From Malachius bipustulatus (Eukaryota; Arthropoda; Insecta; Coleoptera; Melyridae): DNA of 64,000 nt. Position 1 is the first letter of the stretch. The number at the start of each line of letters is the position of its first letter. The DNA is taken from contig OU342630.1 in the NCBI GenBank assembly GCA_910589415.1, forward strand, positions 67,514,186 to 67,578,185. The letters run 5' to 3'. The notes beneath the pieces were generated by a model. It was given only the letters and a program-made list of their open reading frames with translations. It was not told where the DNA came from and did not search any database. The translations under genes were made by a program, and so were the position numbers. Of this stretch, positions 1 to 9,578 are shown one piece after another.

Positions 1-780
1 ATAATTTAAAATTATTTTGGTATATACAGAGTGTCTCATATGACAGTGGCATATCAAAGTTATGTTTTTTTAAATGGAATGCTCCTATGTTATTGCATTT
101 TTAGATTGTCTGAGAAGAGAAAATAAGATTGGTTTTTACAGTTGGTGTTTAAATTCAGAATTTTTTGAGTTATAAACAAGTGAAAATCGTCATTTTTCAA
201 GTTCAAGGCCCTGTACAACGAAAACGGTTCAAGATAGAGAAAAACGGCTTACATGTCCCTATTTTAACTTTTTATGTACTATCCTATGGTGTAGAAACAT
301 TTGTACTTTCTATGATTTTTTTATTTGGCGACGCGTGGAGATATCTCAGAATTTTTCAAATTTTTTATCACCCTGTATAAACATTTTATCTACATCATAG
401 GATAGTACATGAAAAAGTAAAATAGGGACATGTAAGCCGTTTTTCTCTATCTTCAGCCGTTTTCGTTGTACAGGGCCTTGAACTTGAAAAATGACGATTT
501 TCACTTCTTTATAACTCAAAAACTTCTGAATTTAAACACCAACTGTAAAAGCCAATCTTATTTTCTCTTCTCAGAAAATCTAAAAATGCAATAACATAGG
601 AGCATTCCATTTAAAAAAACATAACTTTGATATGCCACTGTTATATGGGACACTCTGTATACTCCAAAATAATTTTAAATTATGGCCATTGTGATCCTGT
701 ACTTGAATTCGTAAAAAGTTTTTGGAAAAAATCCATCGTTTGGCCTACAGAGACCGCTTCGAATAAGCTGGGACACCCTG
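1..780. repeat. Foldback (palindromic) repeat, left end cut by window start
   Basis: The first ~340 bases return as their reverse complement up to about 683, giving two long arms around a centre near 345-350. The right arm then runs on to GGGACACCCTG at 780, followed by TA. The matching outer part of the left arm lies outside the window. Related copies are at 26484-27247 and 59165-60634. Small open frames inside it are by-products of the palindrome and are not supported as genes. Confidence 0.85.
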
Positions 781-782
781 TA

Positions 783-1157
783 TATGTAGAAACAAAAACA
801 TAGCTACCTATCGCTTAGGTTATGATATTACAATTCGTAAAAGCCAATACCTATTTAATTGCTCGTAAAAAGCTGGGTTTTTCGTAAAATCGGGTTTTTC
901 ATCAGCCTGTATAAAATTTTCACCTATACGGTAGGTTACTAAATGGAAAGCTAAGATAGGGTCATGTAAGCCGTTTTCTGATATCTTGAGCCGTTTTTGC
1001 GATTTTTGCTTATTGTTTATAACTCAAAAAGCTGTTCATTAGATATACAAACTTCAACTGAAAAACCATTCTTATTTAATTTACTCAGACAATATGAAAA
1101 TGTAATAATATACTATTTAAAAAAACCAAAGTCACTTACTGCTTGAAACATTCAGGA
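783..1157. repeat. Degenerate arm of a foldback-type repeat
   Basis: This stretch carries diverged versions of blocks that recur in the foldbacks of this window, such as 'atgtaagccgtttt' and 'gtttataactcaaaa', without a matching second arm. It is the sequence into which the errantivirus inserted. No gene is seen. Confidence 0.5.
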
Positions 1158-1161
1158 CATG
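1158..1161. repeat. Target-site duplication CATG, left of errantivirus
   Basis: CATG directly precedes the left LTR and recurs at 8832-8835 directly after the right LTR. A 4-bp duplication fits gypsy-group integrases. It fixes the element limits at 1162 and 8831. Confidence 0.85.
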
Positions 1162-1486
1162 ACAAATGTTCTTGAGAGATTCAAGATTCAAAAAAATATT
1201 TATTTCACAAAACTTTACACTACTTAATAATTACTATGACTAAATCTGAGCATTACAGCATAACGCCTAAGTAAGTACTGCCCGTCTCTAAGCAATTGGT
1301 TCCCTTTATAATCGATGATAAGTGATTTAATTACATTCTAAAGGTCCTCCTGCTAATGAGATGGTCAGAGTATTATTTACATGGACTTAAGAACTAGAGC
1401 ATTATTATGATATTACATATATTGCATTTTAATGGTATTATTAGTCCTATTATTAGTAAATGTCCTATTAGTGCTATCACATAACT
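1162..1486 (-). repeat. 3' LTR of errantivirus (325 bp)
   Basis: This is a direct repeat of 8507-8831 at a constant offset of 7,345, with no difference found by eye. The sense strand begins AGTTATGTGATAG and ends AACATTTGT. Its first ten sense bases supply the last env codons and the env stop. Confidence 0.95.
1199..1204 (-). promoter_or_regulatory. Poly(A) signal AATAAA in the 3' LTR
   Basis: AATAAA on the sense (minus) strand lies near the end of the LTR, in the expected place for 3' processing of the genomic RNA. The 5' LTR carries the same hexamer. Confidence 0.5.
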
Positions 1487-3132
1487 CCTCCCTCCGTAAG
1501 TTCAGAAAATAGGGGGCTTGGGCTCTCTATTTTTTGAGGAGTTGGTTTCACCTTTTTGAATATTATATTCTTGAGAATCAAGAGCACAAGAATTACCATG
1601 AGCACTAACACAATCAAAACGGAGTTTATCCATGAATGATGTCTTCTCGGAGTGGTGTCACTGTCGTCGTTCGTGTGTAAATGGTCCATCATCGAATTTA
1701 GTTCACTGATGCGTTCGCTATCAATTGATTTCAGGTGGATGATTCTCGTTGAGATGTTACCTGTGGTGATGTCGATTCTGGGTAGGTCGAAGGGGAATTG
1801 CTCGTGGAAGGTTTCTTCTCTTTGGAAAGTCATTCCCAACAGGTGCAAGTTGCAATGCCCGAGTTTCACAATACTGGGCGTGGTGATTTCGTAGATACCT
1901 CCGGAGTCGCATTCTGCTTCTGCTTTGGTTGGTTGAGCAGGAATCACCAGTACTTCGTTAGCGGTGATTTGGGTGGAACTGGAACTGCGGAAATATATCG
2001 GAGTTCCGGGACAGGTGTTCTTTCCGCTGTGGATCAATTTAGCGAGGCAAGGTTGGTTCTTGCGTAGAGTACGTTTAAGGCAAAAGAAGTAGTCTTCTAT
2101 TTTTGGGCAGGTCTCCGATGTTGTCCAGAAGTCTTCTTCTGAGTTAAGCAGAAGGAAAGGGTTTTCTGGGACGATTGTGAGGTTCGAGATAGGAACTGGG
2201 TACATTCGGAAGTATTTGTACCTTGAGGAAGTAATGGGTACATGAATTTTGAACAATACTATTTCGTTTTTCAGTATTACTTGAGATGAAAGCAAGTTGT
2301 AATAGTTCGCGTAATTGTTTAGTTTCGGTACCTGTCTAATTGGGTACATCGAATCCAACTTTGTGATCATTGAATATAATTGACTTGGTTGGATTATTGA
2401 GGTGTGTAAGGTATTTAGACGAGCGAACGAAATTGCAGTCTCTAAGTTACTGATTATATTTTCTATGAAATTTAACTGGGTGATAAGTATATTGATCGCT
2501 TCCGAAATGGAAAAAGCATTTTCTATATTTTTCAGTTCCTTTGTTAGGTTGTCTATATGACTTTGCAAGATGATTTGATTCTCTGTAAGTTTTCTGAAAT
2601 TGTCGCTGTATACCTGTGACAATTCTTTGAGAATGCTTTGTTGGCTTCTGAGGTTACCTTTTATTATATCGTTATTTATTTTCAACGACTGTAGGTAGTT
2701 ATTTATGTACTGTTCGTCATCTGAGTCAAGAGTACCAAAAAGCCATTTCGAGATTTTGCCTACGCCGTTAATTAGACCTCTTTTTACTCTAGGATTATTA
2801 AGAAAAGTCGTTATCCTTTTATGAATGATGTTGTTTAATGACATAGCATTCTCTATCTTATTTCTGAGCACTACATGTAGATGTTTTTCTATCTTATTTT
2901 CTGATATTGATTTTTGTAATGTATTTAGAGCATTTTGAATTTTTAAAAGTGGGATTTCGGCGTTAGTCAAATTTACGTGATATAAAAAGGTGTGTTTAGA
3001 GTTAATTACTTTGGCGTACCCTAGTTGTACGGGTAAGATGGGGTTAGTAAGTTTGTCAATTTTAAGCGTGTTGGACAGGGGTACGAGGAGTAGGATGAGG
3101 ACCAGGGCGCTCATTCTGCGACGTACCTGCAA
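1477..3132 (-). CDS. env: Errantivirus envelope (Env) glycoprotein
   Basis: The 551-residue product should be a membrane-anchored fusion glycoprotein of the insect errantivirus type, a family related to baculovirus F proteins (family knowledge). Seen directly: a hydrophobic signal peptide after a short basic start (about residues 7-22); a furin-like RVKR motif ending at residue 118, followed by a Gly-rich hydrophobic stretch (GLINGVG) that would be the fusion peptide; several N-x-S/T sites; paired cysteines in the C-terminal half; and one strong membrane segment at about residues 502-526 with a short basic tail. The first ATG is used. It overlaps the pol 3' end by 71 nt in another frame, and errantivirus Env is normally made from a spliced RNA; that splice was not resolved. 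The reading frame crosses the polypurine tract and stops inside the LTR. No break is seen. Confidence 0.93.
   Translation of the reverse strand: MQVRRRMSALVLILLLVPLSNTLKIDKLTNPILPVQLGYAKVINSKHTFLYHVNLTNAEIPLLKIQNALNTLQKSISENKIEKHLHVVLRNKIENAMSLNNIIHKRITTFLNNPRVKRGLINGVGKISKWLFGTLDSDDEQYINNYLQSLKINNDIIKGNLRSQQSILKELSQVYSDNFRKLTENQIILQSHIDNLTKELKNIENAFSISEAINILITQLNFIENIISNLETAISFARLNTLHTSIIQPSQLYSMITKLDSMYPIRQVPKLNNYANYYNLLSSQVILKNEIVLFKIHVPITSSRYKYFRMYPVPISNLTIVPENPFLLLNSEEDFWTTSETCPKIEDYFFCLKRTLRKNQPCLAKLIHSGKNTCPGTPIYFRSSSSTQITANEVLVIPAQPTKAEAECDSGGIYEITTPSIVKLGHCNLHLLGMTFQREETFHEQFPFDLPRIDITTGNISTRIIHLKSIDSERISELNSMMDHLHTNDDSDTTPRRHHSWINSVLIVLVLMVILVLLILKNIIFKKVKPTPQKIESPSPLFSELTEGGVM
1487..1495 (-). 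other. Polypurine tract (GGAGGGAGG)
   Basis: A nine-base purine run directly abuts the sense start of the 3' LTR (AGTTAT), as needed for priming plus-strand DNA synthesis. The same bases are codons of the env C-terminus. Confidence 0.85.
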
Positions 3133-6100
3133 TGAAACGTTGAGGCTTAAAATGGTTTACGTGGTATATTCGATTTTGCGTTGTGACTTTATTGTCACCA
3201 ACCCGTTCATGATGTATTACCTTTTCGTAAGGATCTGTAGTTTTCTTTTGAGATATGTTTCGATTTTTAGTCTTATATATGGGTTTGTTCACGTCAATGG
3301 TGACTTCGGGTTGCCTAGTTTTATTTCTTTCGGATAAATTTTTATCCTGCTTTTCGTGCAACCTAGCGGAGACTATTTGTTGGATTTCTTTCAAGTTTTC
3401 TACGTGATTTTGAAGGTACTCGGTGACCTTTTGTTGTTCACTTAATTCGAAAGGATTTTTGTAATCAAGCTTACCGCGAGTAATCTGGAAGGGAGTGAAG
3501 TTAGTCGAGCTATGTACTGAATTATTGTAGGAGAGGATTGCATAAATCATCAGAGTTTCTATCGGTTCGTTCGGTTTGGAAGATTTTAAAGAAAGGATTG
3601 TCTCGGCCAGGGTCGAATGAAATCTTTCGACGGGGCTGTTGCTGGAAGGATTGTACAGAGTTGTGTAATGGATCTCCACCTGGTGCATTTGGCAAAGTCC
3701 CTGTACTGTTTCATTTTTAAATTCGTGCCCGTTGTCGCTAGTGATTTTCTTGGGTATGCCGTAGTGATTGAAATATTGAATTAGCTTATTCGCTATTTCA
3801 ATTCCCGATGGCGTCTTGATTGGATATGCCTGACCTAATTTCGAGAAACTGTCTACTATAGTTAGGAAATATTGGCCATGCGTTTTGTAGGTGTCAATAT
3901 AGAGGTGATCGAAAGGTTGATTGCCTATCGGGGTCGGTTTGAAAACGAATTTATTGGGGTGTCTTTCGTATTTGGTGGTTTGGCATACTTCGCAAGAGTT
4001 GACATAGTCTCTGACGTCTTGCTCGAGGTTTGGCCAGTAAAATGATTTTTTAATGGCGTGTATATTTTCTTGTATGCCGCGGTGACTCGTTTTGGTTTCA
4101 TGGTAAAGTGTTAGTTTTAATTTCTGCTCTTCCACATCCGTTACATCTTCTAACATAGTGTTAGATATGTATAATTTGAATGTGTTATTTTTAAAATAAT
4201 TTTGGAGTGTCCTAATGAAATGAGGTTCAATGGATTTGTCTTTGAAGAAAAGACAGTACGTAGATTTTGGTTTCAGGTGTTCCTTGAGGAACGTGACAAG
4301 GTGCCTAGCATGGAAATTTTTGGGTAGATTTAGGTGAATTCTGACTTTGTCAAATACGTTTTGTTTTTGACTAGAGGGATTTAAGAGGTTTTCTCTAGCA
4401 GAGATTATTATCTGAGTTTTGTAGGTATTGATGGGTTTATCTACGTAAGGAGCAATTTGGATGGGGTTTTCGGCACTCGTGTGCACGGTGTCATTGTCGG
4501 AAAGATTTTCTGGTATGTCATTGGTTTGTTCGAGTGATTGGTTTAGTCCTATTATTTCGTCTATCTCGTCTTCTGTTATGCGGTCTTTTAAGTTATACTC
4601 GTCAGGATTAGCTATCATGGAAAGCAGGTCGCTTTCATCACGTTCGAGAGTATTTATTTCTATTCGAGACAAGGAGTCGGCATTGGTGTTTTGGGACCCA
4701 CGTTTGTACTGGATATTAAAGTCATACTCGGCGAGTTTGAGTCTCCATCTCACAAGCTTGGAGTTTGGCTCTTTAAGTGAAAAGAGCCATTGGAGGGGCT
4801 TGTGGTCTGATATTACATTAAATTTTCTTCCGAAGAGGTATGGGCGGAAATATTTCACGGCCCACACTATAGCCAGGAGCTCCTTTTCTATAGTACTATA
4901 ATTGGATTCCGCTGAATTCAGAGTACGAGAGGCAAAGGCGATCGGGAGATCTTTTCCGATTGGACCTTGCGATAATATTGCACCGAGGGCTACCCCAGAT
5001 GCATCGGTCGTTAAATTAAAAGGCTTTGAAAAGTCTGGATGCTGGAGGATTGGGTCATTCATAAGGATCTTTTTACAAGTTTCAAATGAATTAACGAATT
5101 CCGGGCTGTGTTCTATCTTTACGTTCTTTTTGAGACATCTAGTCATTGGTTTGGTTAGGTGCGCGAAATTTTTTATGAACTTTCTGTAATACCCAACCAG
5201 TCCTAAAAAGGATTTTATTTCTTTTGGAGTTTTTGGGATCGGAAAGTTCTGAATCGCTTTGATTTTCTTTGGATTCGGGAGGATACCCTCCGGCGTGATC
5301 ACATGTCCCAAAAATTCTACAGATTTGCACAGGAATTCGGATTTATCCAATTGGATTTTAAGTCCTGCTTGTTGGATCCTATCAAAGATTTGTCTTAAAC
5401 TATCGAGGTGTTCCTGAAGTGAGGTGCTAAAAACGATTATATCGTCCATATACACCAGACATTTTTTGTTTTGAAGCCCTTTCAGAACGTCGTCCATGAC
5501 TCTCTGGAAAGTCGCGGGCGCGTTTTTAAGCCCGAAAGGCATTCTTGTGAACTCGTAATGCCCGTTATCTACGGTGAATGCAGTTTTTTCGATTGAGTTC
5601 GGGTGCATTTCTATTTGGTGGAATCCCGATGCCAGGTCTAAAGTGGTGAAGTACTGGCATCTTCCTAGCTTATCTAGAATGTCTGAGATATTTGGTATTG
5701 GATACCTATCATCTATGGTTTTTTCATTAATTTTTCTATAATCCACTACAATACGCCATTTAGGTTTGTTGCTGGCATCTAATTTCTTTGGTACTATCCA
5801 TATAGGTGATACCCAAGGCGACTGAGATGGCCGTATTATACCGTCTTCTAACATTTTGTTTATTTGTTTGTTAATTTCTTCCTTGTGAATATAAGGGTAC
5901 CTGTACGATTTAGTATGGACCGGTATTTCGTCAGTTGTCCTGATCTCATGTTTAGTCTTATTCGTAAAAGTCAGTTTATCGTCAGGTTGGTGAATAATGT
6001 CCCTATATTTTATGAGAAGAGTCTTCAACAGAGATTTTTCCTCGGAATTGAGATGGTCGGTTCGGATGAGAGAAAAATCAAAAGCAGAAGAGGGTGTTAG

Positions 6101-6769
6101 GACTTGTTTGGATTGTTCGATGTGAAAACATTGGTATTGTTCCTCGCTGAATTTTGTAACATGCGGGGTAAGGAAGTTTCCGTTTATGGTTAACAGTTTA
6201 GACGTATTAGTTGTATTAATAAATTCTAACGTTGTTAAGTGGTTTTTTATTTTAATTAAACATGATGGGGTTGTTACACCCATAGTTGTTAAAGTGGGTA
6301 GTAGGGCGTCTCCATCGGGTAGGTCTACTTTGATCTGCTTTGTGATTGAGGTATAGGCAGGTATTTCAATTTTTTGAGTCACAAAGTCTTTTCTATAATA
6401 CAAGGGGATTTTAATGTCTCCTTTGTATAAAACTTTATTTTTCAAGTCTATGTTCAGCCCTAATTTTCTCAAATCTCTTATGCCTATGATTCCGTCAAAG
6501 TAATCGTGAAAATCGAAAAGTACGAATTCTAGAAAGCTATCTTTATCAGAATTGGCTAATTTTAATTCGGGAAAAAGCGGAATATGGGCTTTGAACTGGG
6601 CTTTTTTCGTGCCAGCACAAGTAATTATCGGGGTGTCCGATTTATAAATGGACTCCGAAAAAAATGATTCGGCGATGAAAGGCCTAAGTATGGACGGGTG
6701 GCAGCCTGTATCGATTAATAATTTAATCGAAGGTTCTCTTATCTGTATAAAAGGAAGAGAATTGGGCAT
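3062..6769 (-). CDS. pol: Errantivirus Pol polyprotein (protease, RT, RNase H, integrase)
   Basis: The 1,235-codon frame from the first ATG encodes the replication enzymes. Domains in order: aspartic protease with DTG at residues 20-22; reverse transcriptase with YMDD near residue 439; RNase H with TTDASG near 587; the integrase HHCC zinc finger at about 888-927; and the integrase core with Asp in LYIDT near 957, Asp in SDNG near 1011, and Glu exactly 35 residues later (SPVERF), a D,D-35-E pattern. All catalytic residues looked for are present and no stop or frameshift interrupts them. The frame is open upstream to 6829, overlapping gag by 46 nt in the -1 frame, so Pol is probably made as a Gag-Pol fusion by frameshifting, not from this ATG. 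The tail overlaps env. Confidence 0.96.
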   Translation of the reverse strand: MPNSLPFIQIREPSIKLLIDTGCHPSILRPFIAESFFSESIYKSDTPIITCAGTKKAQFKAHIPLFPELKLANSDKDSFLEFVLFDFHDYFDGIIGIRDLRKLGLNIDLKNKVLYKGDIKIPLYYRKDFVTQKIEIPAYTSITKQIKVDLPDGDALLPTLTTMGVTTPSCLIKIKNHLTTLEFINTTNTSKLLTINGNFLTPHVTKFSEEQYQCFHIEQSKQVLTPSSAFDFSLIRTDHLNSEEKSLLKTLLIKYRDIIHQPDDKLTFTNKTKHEIRTTDEIPVHTKSYRYPYIHKEEINKQINKMLEDGIIRPSQSPWVSPIWIVPKKLDASNKPKWRIVVDYRKINEKTIDDRYPIPNISDILDKLGRCQYFTTLDLASGFHQIEMHPNSIEKTAFTVDNGHYEFTRMPFGLKNAPATFQRVMDDVLKGLQNKKCLVYMDDIIVFSTSLQEHLDSLRQIFDRIQQAGLKIQLDKSEFLCKSVEFLGHVITPEGILPNPKKIKAIQNFPIPKTPKEIKSFLGLVGYYRKFIKNFAHLTKPMTRCLKKNVKIEHSPEFVNSFETCKKILMNDPILQHPDFSKPFNLTTDASGVALGAILSQGPIGKDLPIAFASRTLNSAESNYSTIEKELLAIVWAVKYFRPYLFGRKFNVISDHKPLQWLFSLKEPNSKLVRWRLKLAEYDFNIQYKRGSQNTNADSLSRIEINTLERDESDLLSMIANPDEYNLKDRITEDEIDEIIGLNQSLEQTNDIPENLSDNDTVHTSAENPIQIAPYVDKPINTYKTQIIISARENLLNPSSQKQNVFDKVRIHLNLPKNFHARHLVTFLKEHLKPKSTYCLFFKDKSIEPHFIRTLQNYFKNNTFKLYISNTMLEDVTDVEEQKLKLTLYHETKTSHRGIQENIHAIKKSFYWPNLEQDVRDYVNSCEVCQTTKYERHPNKFVFKPTPIGNQPFDHLYIDTYKTHGQYFLTIVDSFSKLGQAYPIKTPSGIEIANKLIQYFNHYGIPKKITSDNGHEFKNETVQGLCQMHQVEIHYTTLYNPSSNSPVERFHSTLAETILSLKSSKPNEPIETLMIYAILSYNNSVHSSTNFTPFQITRGKLDYKNPFELSEQQKVTEYLQNHVENLKEIQQIVSARLHEKQDKNLSERNKTRQPEVTIDVNKPIYKTKNRNISQKKTTDPYEKVIHHERVGDNKVTTQNRIYHVNHFKPQRFIAGTSQNERPGPHPTPRTPVQHA

Positions 6770-6783
6770 GAGATTGTTAAGGT

Positions 6784-8223
6784 CTACGTTTCGGGATATG
6801 AGTGGCTGAGATCGTGAAAATTTTGATCTTCATCAGGTTCTACTTGTGAAGGATTAGTGATGGCATAATCTGGTAGACAACCTGTAGAATTATTTTCGCA
6901 TGAGGTTTGATAAGAAAATTCGGGGTATGCGTAAGCTTCATTTTCGTCGAGGTAGGGATAATTTGGAACGTTACCTGAGTAGGTAAAATTATCGTTCTCA
7001 TAACCTTGAGGGCTATCAACGGAATGCACCTCATTATTTTGTTCGGTGTTATTCAATTCTTCTGAATAGAAGTTTCTGGGACCTGATGGTTGAAAGAAAT
7101 TGTTGCTTCTTCGCGAAAAATTTTGCGAAGAGACTACTGACATGGGTTCAGGTTCATGAGTGGGCTTGTTCGAATTTTCTGGGGAAAACACATTTTTCGG
7201 TTTACCGAAGACTTGACGGTTGGTGAAAAATTTTTTCGGGGGCGTCGATCTCGGTTGGATATTTATAGGTTGGCTAGGAAAGGTTTGTTTTTGATTTGCA
7301 AAAGCGAAAGTATTAGAGTTGGGTCGTAATGCACTCATGTTTGACATAGGCTGATGAGTGTTTTGAGCGGGAGACAAGGTCGACTGATGCTGATAAGAAG
7401 GGGGGAAATTTTGAGGAAAAGATTGCGGGAAATGTTGATGAGGTGAGTATATCGCCTGCCTAGGATGAGGCTTTATAAATTTGTGATGATGTGGGTTAGG
7501 TTGAGAAGGTCTATTCATGCGAGGTTGAATATTACTAATTTGTTGTTCTAGCATAGAGTGATTAAGGACAAGACCTGTAGCTTCATCGATATTTTTTGGC
7601 TTGGATATCATGAGCAATGTACGTAATTCAGGATTGACATTTGCTAATAGCACCGTTACGGCGGTTATTTCGTTTTGGCTTATTAGAGAGTTTTTCGTAC
7701 CCTCATCAAGCAGGGGGTCCGATTTTATTTTTAAACATAATCTCATTTTTAAAATTTTGAGTCTTTCTAAAAAGTCAATTATACTCTCGTTACGTTGCTT
7801 AGACAGATAAATGAATTGTTGTTGGAGTACATTCCTATCTATCCTATCACCAAATTTAAGCCTTAAGGCATCGCGCACTTCTGGCCAAGTATTCAAGTCT
7901 GGTCTACAGAGCAAAAAATCACCTGCTTCGTCAATAATTTTAGAGCAAATAACAGCAAATACAAATTCACTTAAGCTATTGTCTCTGGTTTTTCCATAAC
8001 GTTCGAAAAATCTGTCAACAGTATTAATAAATGATTCTAAATGTTGACTATTCCCAGTAAAAGTTTTTAATGTACTAGCAATTTCCTTCGCCGCCTGAAT
8101 GGTCGGCTGGGATGGCGGAGTTACTGGGTTCGACTGTTGGGAGTTTGTTTGAGGGTTATTGTTACCTAATGTCATTGTATTTAATTTGAAAATCAAATTA
8201 TCGACTATTTTATCGTCTATCAT
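6784..8223 (-). CDS. gag: Errantivirus Gag polyprotein
   Basis: The 479-residue frame encodes the structural capsid precursor that assembles the particle and packages RNA. An N-terminal low-complexity segment is followed, at about residues 45-235, by a helical retrotransposon-gag region that includes a WPEVRDALRLKFG segment and a QRNESIIDFLERL stretch. The C-terminal half is rich in Pro, Gln, Asn and Ser. No CCHC zinc knuckle is visible, which is common in errantivirus Gag. The start is the first ATG, about 265 nt after the primer-binding site. The stop lies inside the -1 overlap with pol. The frame is intact. The assignment rests on position and overall character more than on strong motifs. 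Confidence 0.9.
   Translation of the reverse strand: MIDDKIVDNLIFKLNTMTLGNNNPQTNSQQSNPVTPPSQPTIQAAKEIASTLKTFTGNSQHLESFINTVDRFFERYGKTRDNSLSEFVFAVICSKIIDEAGDFLLCRPDLNTWPEVRDALRLKFGDRIDRNVLQQQFIYLSKQRNESIIDFLERLKILKMRLCLKIKSDPLLDEGTKNSLISQNEITAVTVLLANVNPELRTLLMISKPKNIDEATGLVLNHSMLEQQISNIQPRMNRPSQPNPHHHKFIKPHPRQAIYSPHQHFPQSFPQNFPPSYQHQSTLSPAQNTHQPMSNMSALRPNSNTFAFANQKQTFPSQPINIQPRSTPPKKFFTNRQVFGKPKNVFSPENSNKPTHEPEPMSVVSSQNFSRRSNNFFQPSGPRNFYSEELNNTEQNNEVHSVDSPQGYENDNFTYSGNVPNYPYLDENEAYAYPEFSYQTSCENNSTGCLPDYAITNPSQVEPDEDQNFHDLSHSYPET
6817..6823 (-). other. Putative -1 ribosomal frameshift site (A AAT TTT)
   Basis: Near the gag end, the gag frame reads CAA AAT TTT, which contains the heptamer A AAT TTT and fits the X XXY YYZ rule. 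A -1 slip keeps AAA and TTT pairing and enters the pol frame, which is open from 6829 onward. The gag stop is 30 nt further on at 6786-6784. No downstream pseudoknot was worked out. Confidence 0.65.
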
Positions 8224-8488
8224 AAATTATGATTCAGATGATCAAAAAGGAAAAATATAATTAATGAATGTTCACTTATGAAAATAATACGTACGAAAAA
8301 TAATAATAATAATAATAATAAATTCCAAGAGGCAAATTATAGGATGCAATATGCACAAAATAAATTGTTCAAAATTCACACAAATGGATAATGTAAAAGA
8401 TAGGAGCTTAACTTACGGTTTTTTTGAAGATAAATGGTTGAAACCAACGACAAGGAACGGCTTCTGAGCTTCAAAACTTGTCTTCTTC
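8224..8488 (-). other. Errantivirus leader (5' UTR) with AAT microsatellite
   Basis: This is the untranslated region between the primer-binding site and the gag ATG. It holds a short (AAT)n run near 8299-8322. Packaging signals are expected here but cannot be recognised by eye. Confidence 0.7.
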
Positions 8489-8507
8489 TATCCTACTGAC
8501 TGCGCCA
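8489..8507 (-). other. Primer-binding site, tRNA-Ser-like
   Basis: Directly after the 5' LTR the sense strand reads TGGCGCAGTCAGTAGGAT, whose first T is the last LTR base. TGGCGCAGTC resembles the tRNA-Ser primer-binding sites of 17.6/297-type errantiviruses (family knowledge). The match to a host tRNA was not tested. Confidence 0.75.
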
Positions 8508-8831
8508 CAAATGTTCTTGAGAGATTCAAGATTCAAAAAAATATTTATTTCACAAAACTTTACACTACTTAATAATTACTATGACTAAATCTGAGCATTA
8601 CAGCATAACGCCTAAGTAAGTACTGCCCGTCTCTAAGCAATTGGTTCCCTTTATAATCGATGATAAGTGATTTAATTACATTCTAAAGGTCCTCCTGCTA
8701 ATGAGATGGTCAGAGTATTATTTACATGGACTTAAGAACTAGAGCATTATTATGATATTACATATATTGCATTTTAATGGTATTATTAGTCCTATTATTA
8801 GTAAATGTCCTATTAGTGCTATCACATAACT
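8507..8831 (-). repeat. 5' LTR of errantivirus (325 bp)
   Basis: This is the partner of 1162-1486 and reads as identical. On the sense strand it holds a TATAAAGG box and, later, AATAAA, the usual promoter and poly(A) layout. Confidence 0.95.
8648..8655 (-). promoter_or_regulatory. TATA box of the errantivirus 5' LTR
   Basis: TATAAAGG on the sense strand sits mid-LTR with GAGACGGGCAGTACT about 20-35 bases downstream, a plausible start region. The start site was not mapped. Confidence 0.5.
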
Positions 8832-8835
8832 CATG
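8832..8835. repeat. Target-site duplication CATG, right of errantivirus
   Basis: This is the second copy of the CATG found at 1158-1161. Confidence 0.85.
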
Positions 8836-9578
8836 CTGTGCACGTGAAAAAATTTTTAGGTCGTGTGAGAAATAATTTAAAATTACTTTGCTTTGATTTT
8901 TTCTTCTAATTGTCAATAATAAGAGAGTATTCTAATAATGCAAAACATGTGGTCAATCCTATACAATAGATTTATTAAAATTTTTCTCACTCAAAATAAT
9001 AGAACCATCAGTGGAACAAGCCAAGACAAATAATTATGTTATCGGAATGTGGTGGCATCCGACACCACATTCAATCACAAAGCATGTCATTAAAATTTAC
9101 AACCCAGTGCTTTGTTGAGATGGACAATGTAGGGGTGTGTGTAGTAATAAAAATAACTAATAACTGAAATAAAATATGTATATGCGAACATCAGCAGGCT
9201 GTTTTGAATAAGTAGGTATAATTTTTTTTTTTTAGGCATAATATGTGTATCGAATAAATATTTATTATTGGTTTTTATTTTTTAACAATAATTGGGCTAC
9301 AAAGTTCTCGTCAACGTGGAACTAGACTTTTCTATAGAACTCTTTTCCGGCGATGTTTGTTTGATTACTGTAAAATCTATTATCGAAAAACAATTTAAAA
9401 TTTACAAAAAATAAACTATTTTGATCTCTCAAAGTGGAAGAAGACTTTCATAGAACTCTTCGAGGGCTACCCAGAACTCTAATAAAAACTAATTTTTGGA
9501 GATTTTTCAAAATTTTGAAAATAATATTTGCAGAACTATTTGCGAAAATATACAGGCATTACTGTAGAACTTATTTTC
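8836..9578. other. Non-coding spacer, no gene seen
   Basis: AT-rich DNA to the right of the provirus. No open frame with recognisable content, RNA gene or clear repeat end was found. Phrases such as 'atagaactctt' recur two to three times, which suggests old repeat debris. Confidence 0.5.

Larger units (their letters stand above)
1162..8831 (-). mobile_element. Complete env-bearing Ty3/gypsy retroelement (errantivirus / insect endogenous retrovirus)
   Basis: This is a 7,670-bp provirus on the minus strand. In sense order it has the 5' LTR (8831-8507), primer-binding site, leader, gag, pol, env, polypurine tract and 3' LTR (1486-1162). LTRs begin AGTTAT on the sense strand, as in Drosophila gypsy-group errantiviruses. 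The LTRs look identical, all three genes are uninterrupted, and a CATG duplication flanks the element. These signs point to a recent and possibly still active insertion. The third gene encodes a membrane fusion-type envelope with a furin-like site, the feature that separates errantiviruses from env-less gypsy elements. It lies in repeat DNA upstream of the transporter genes and in the opposite orientation. Confidence 0.95.

Noticed and set aside
7351..7400. CTGATGAG string inside errantivirus gag as a possible hammerhead
   Set aside because: No GAAA block with pairable stem II follows; ordinary coding sequence.
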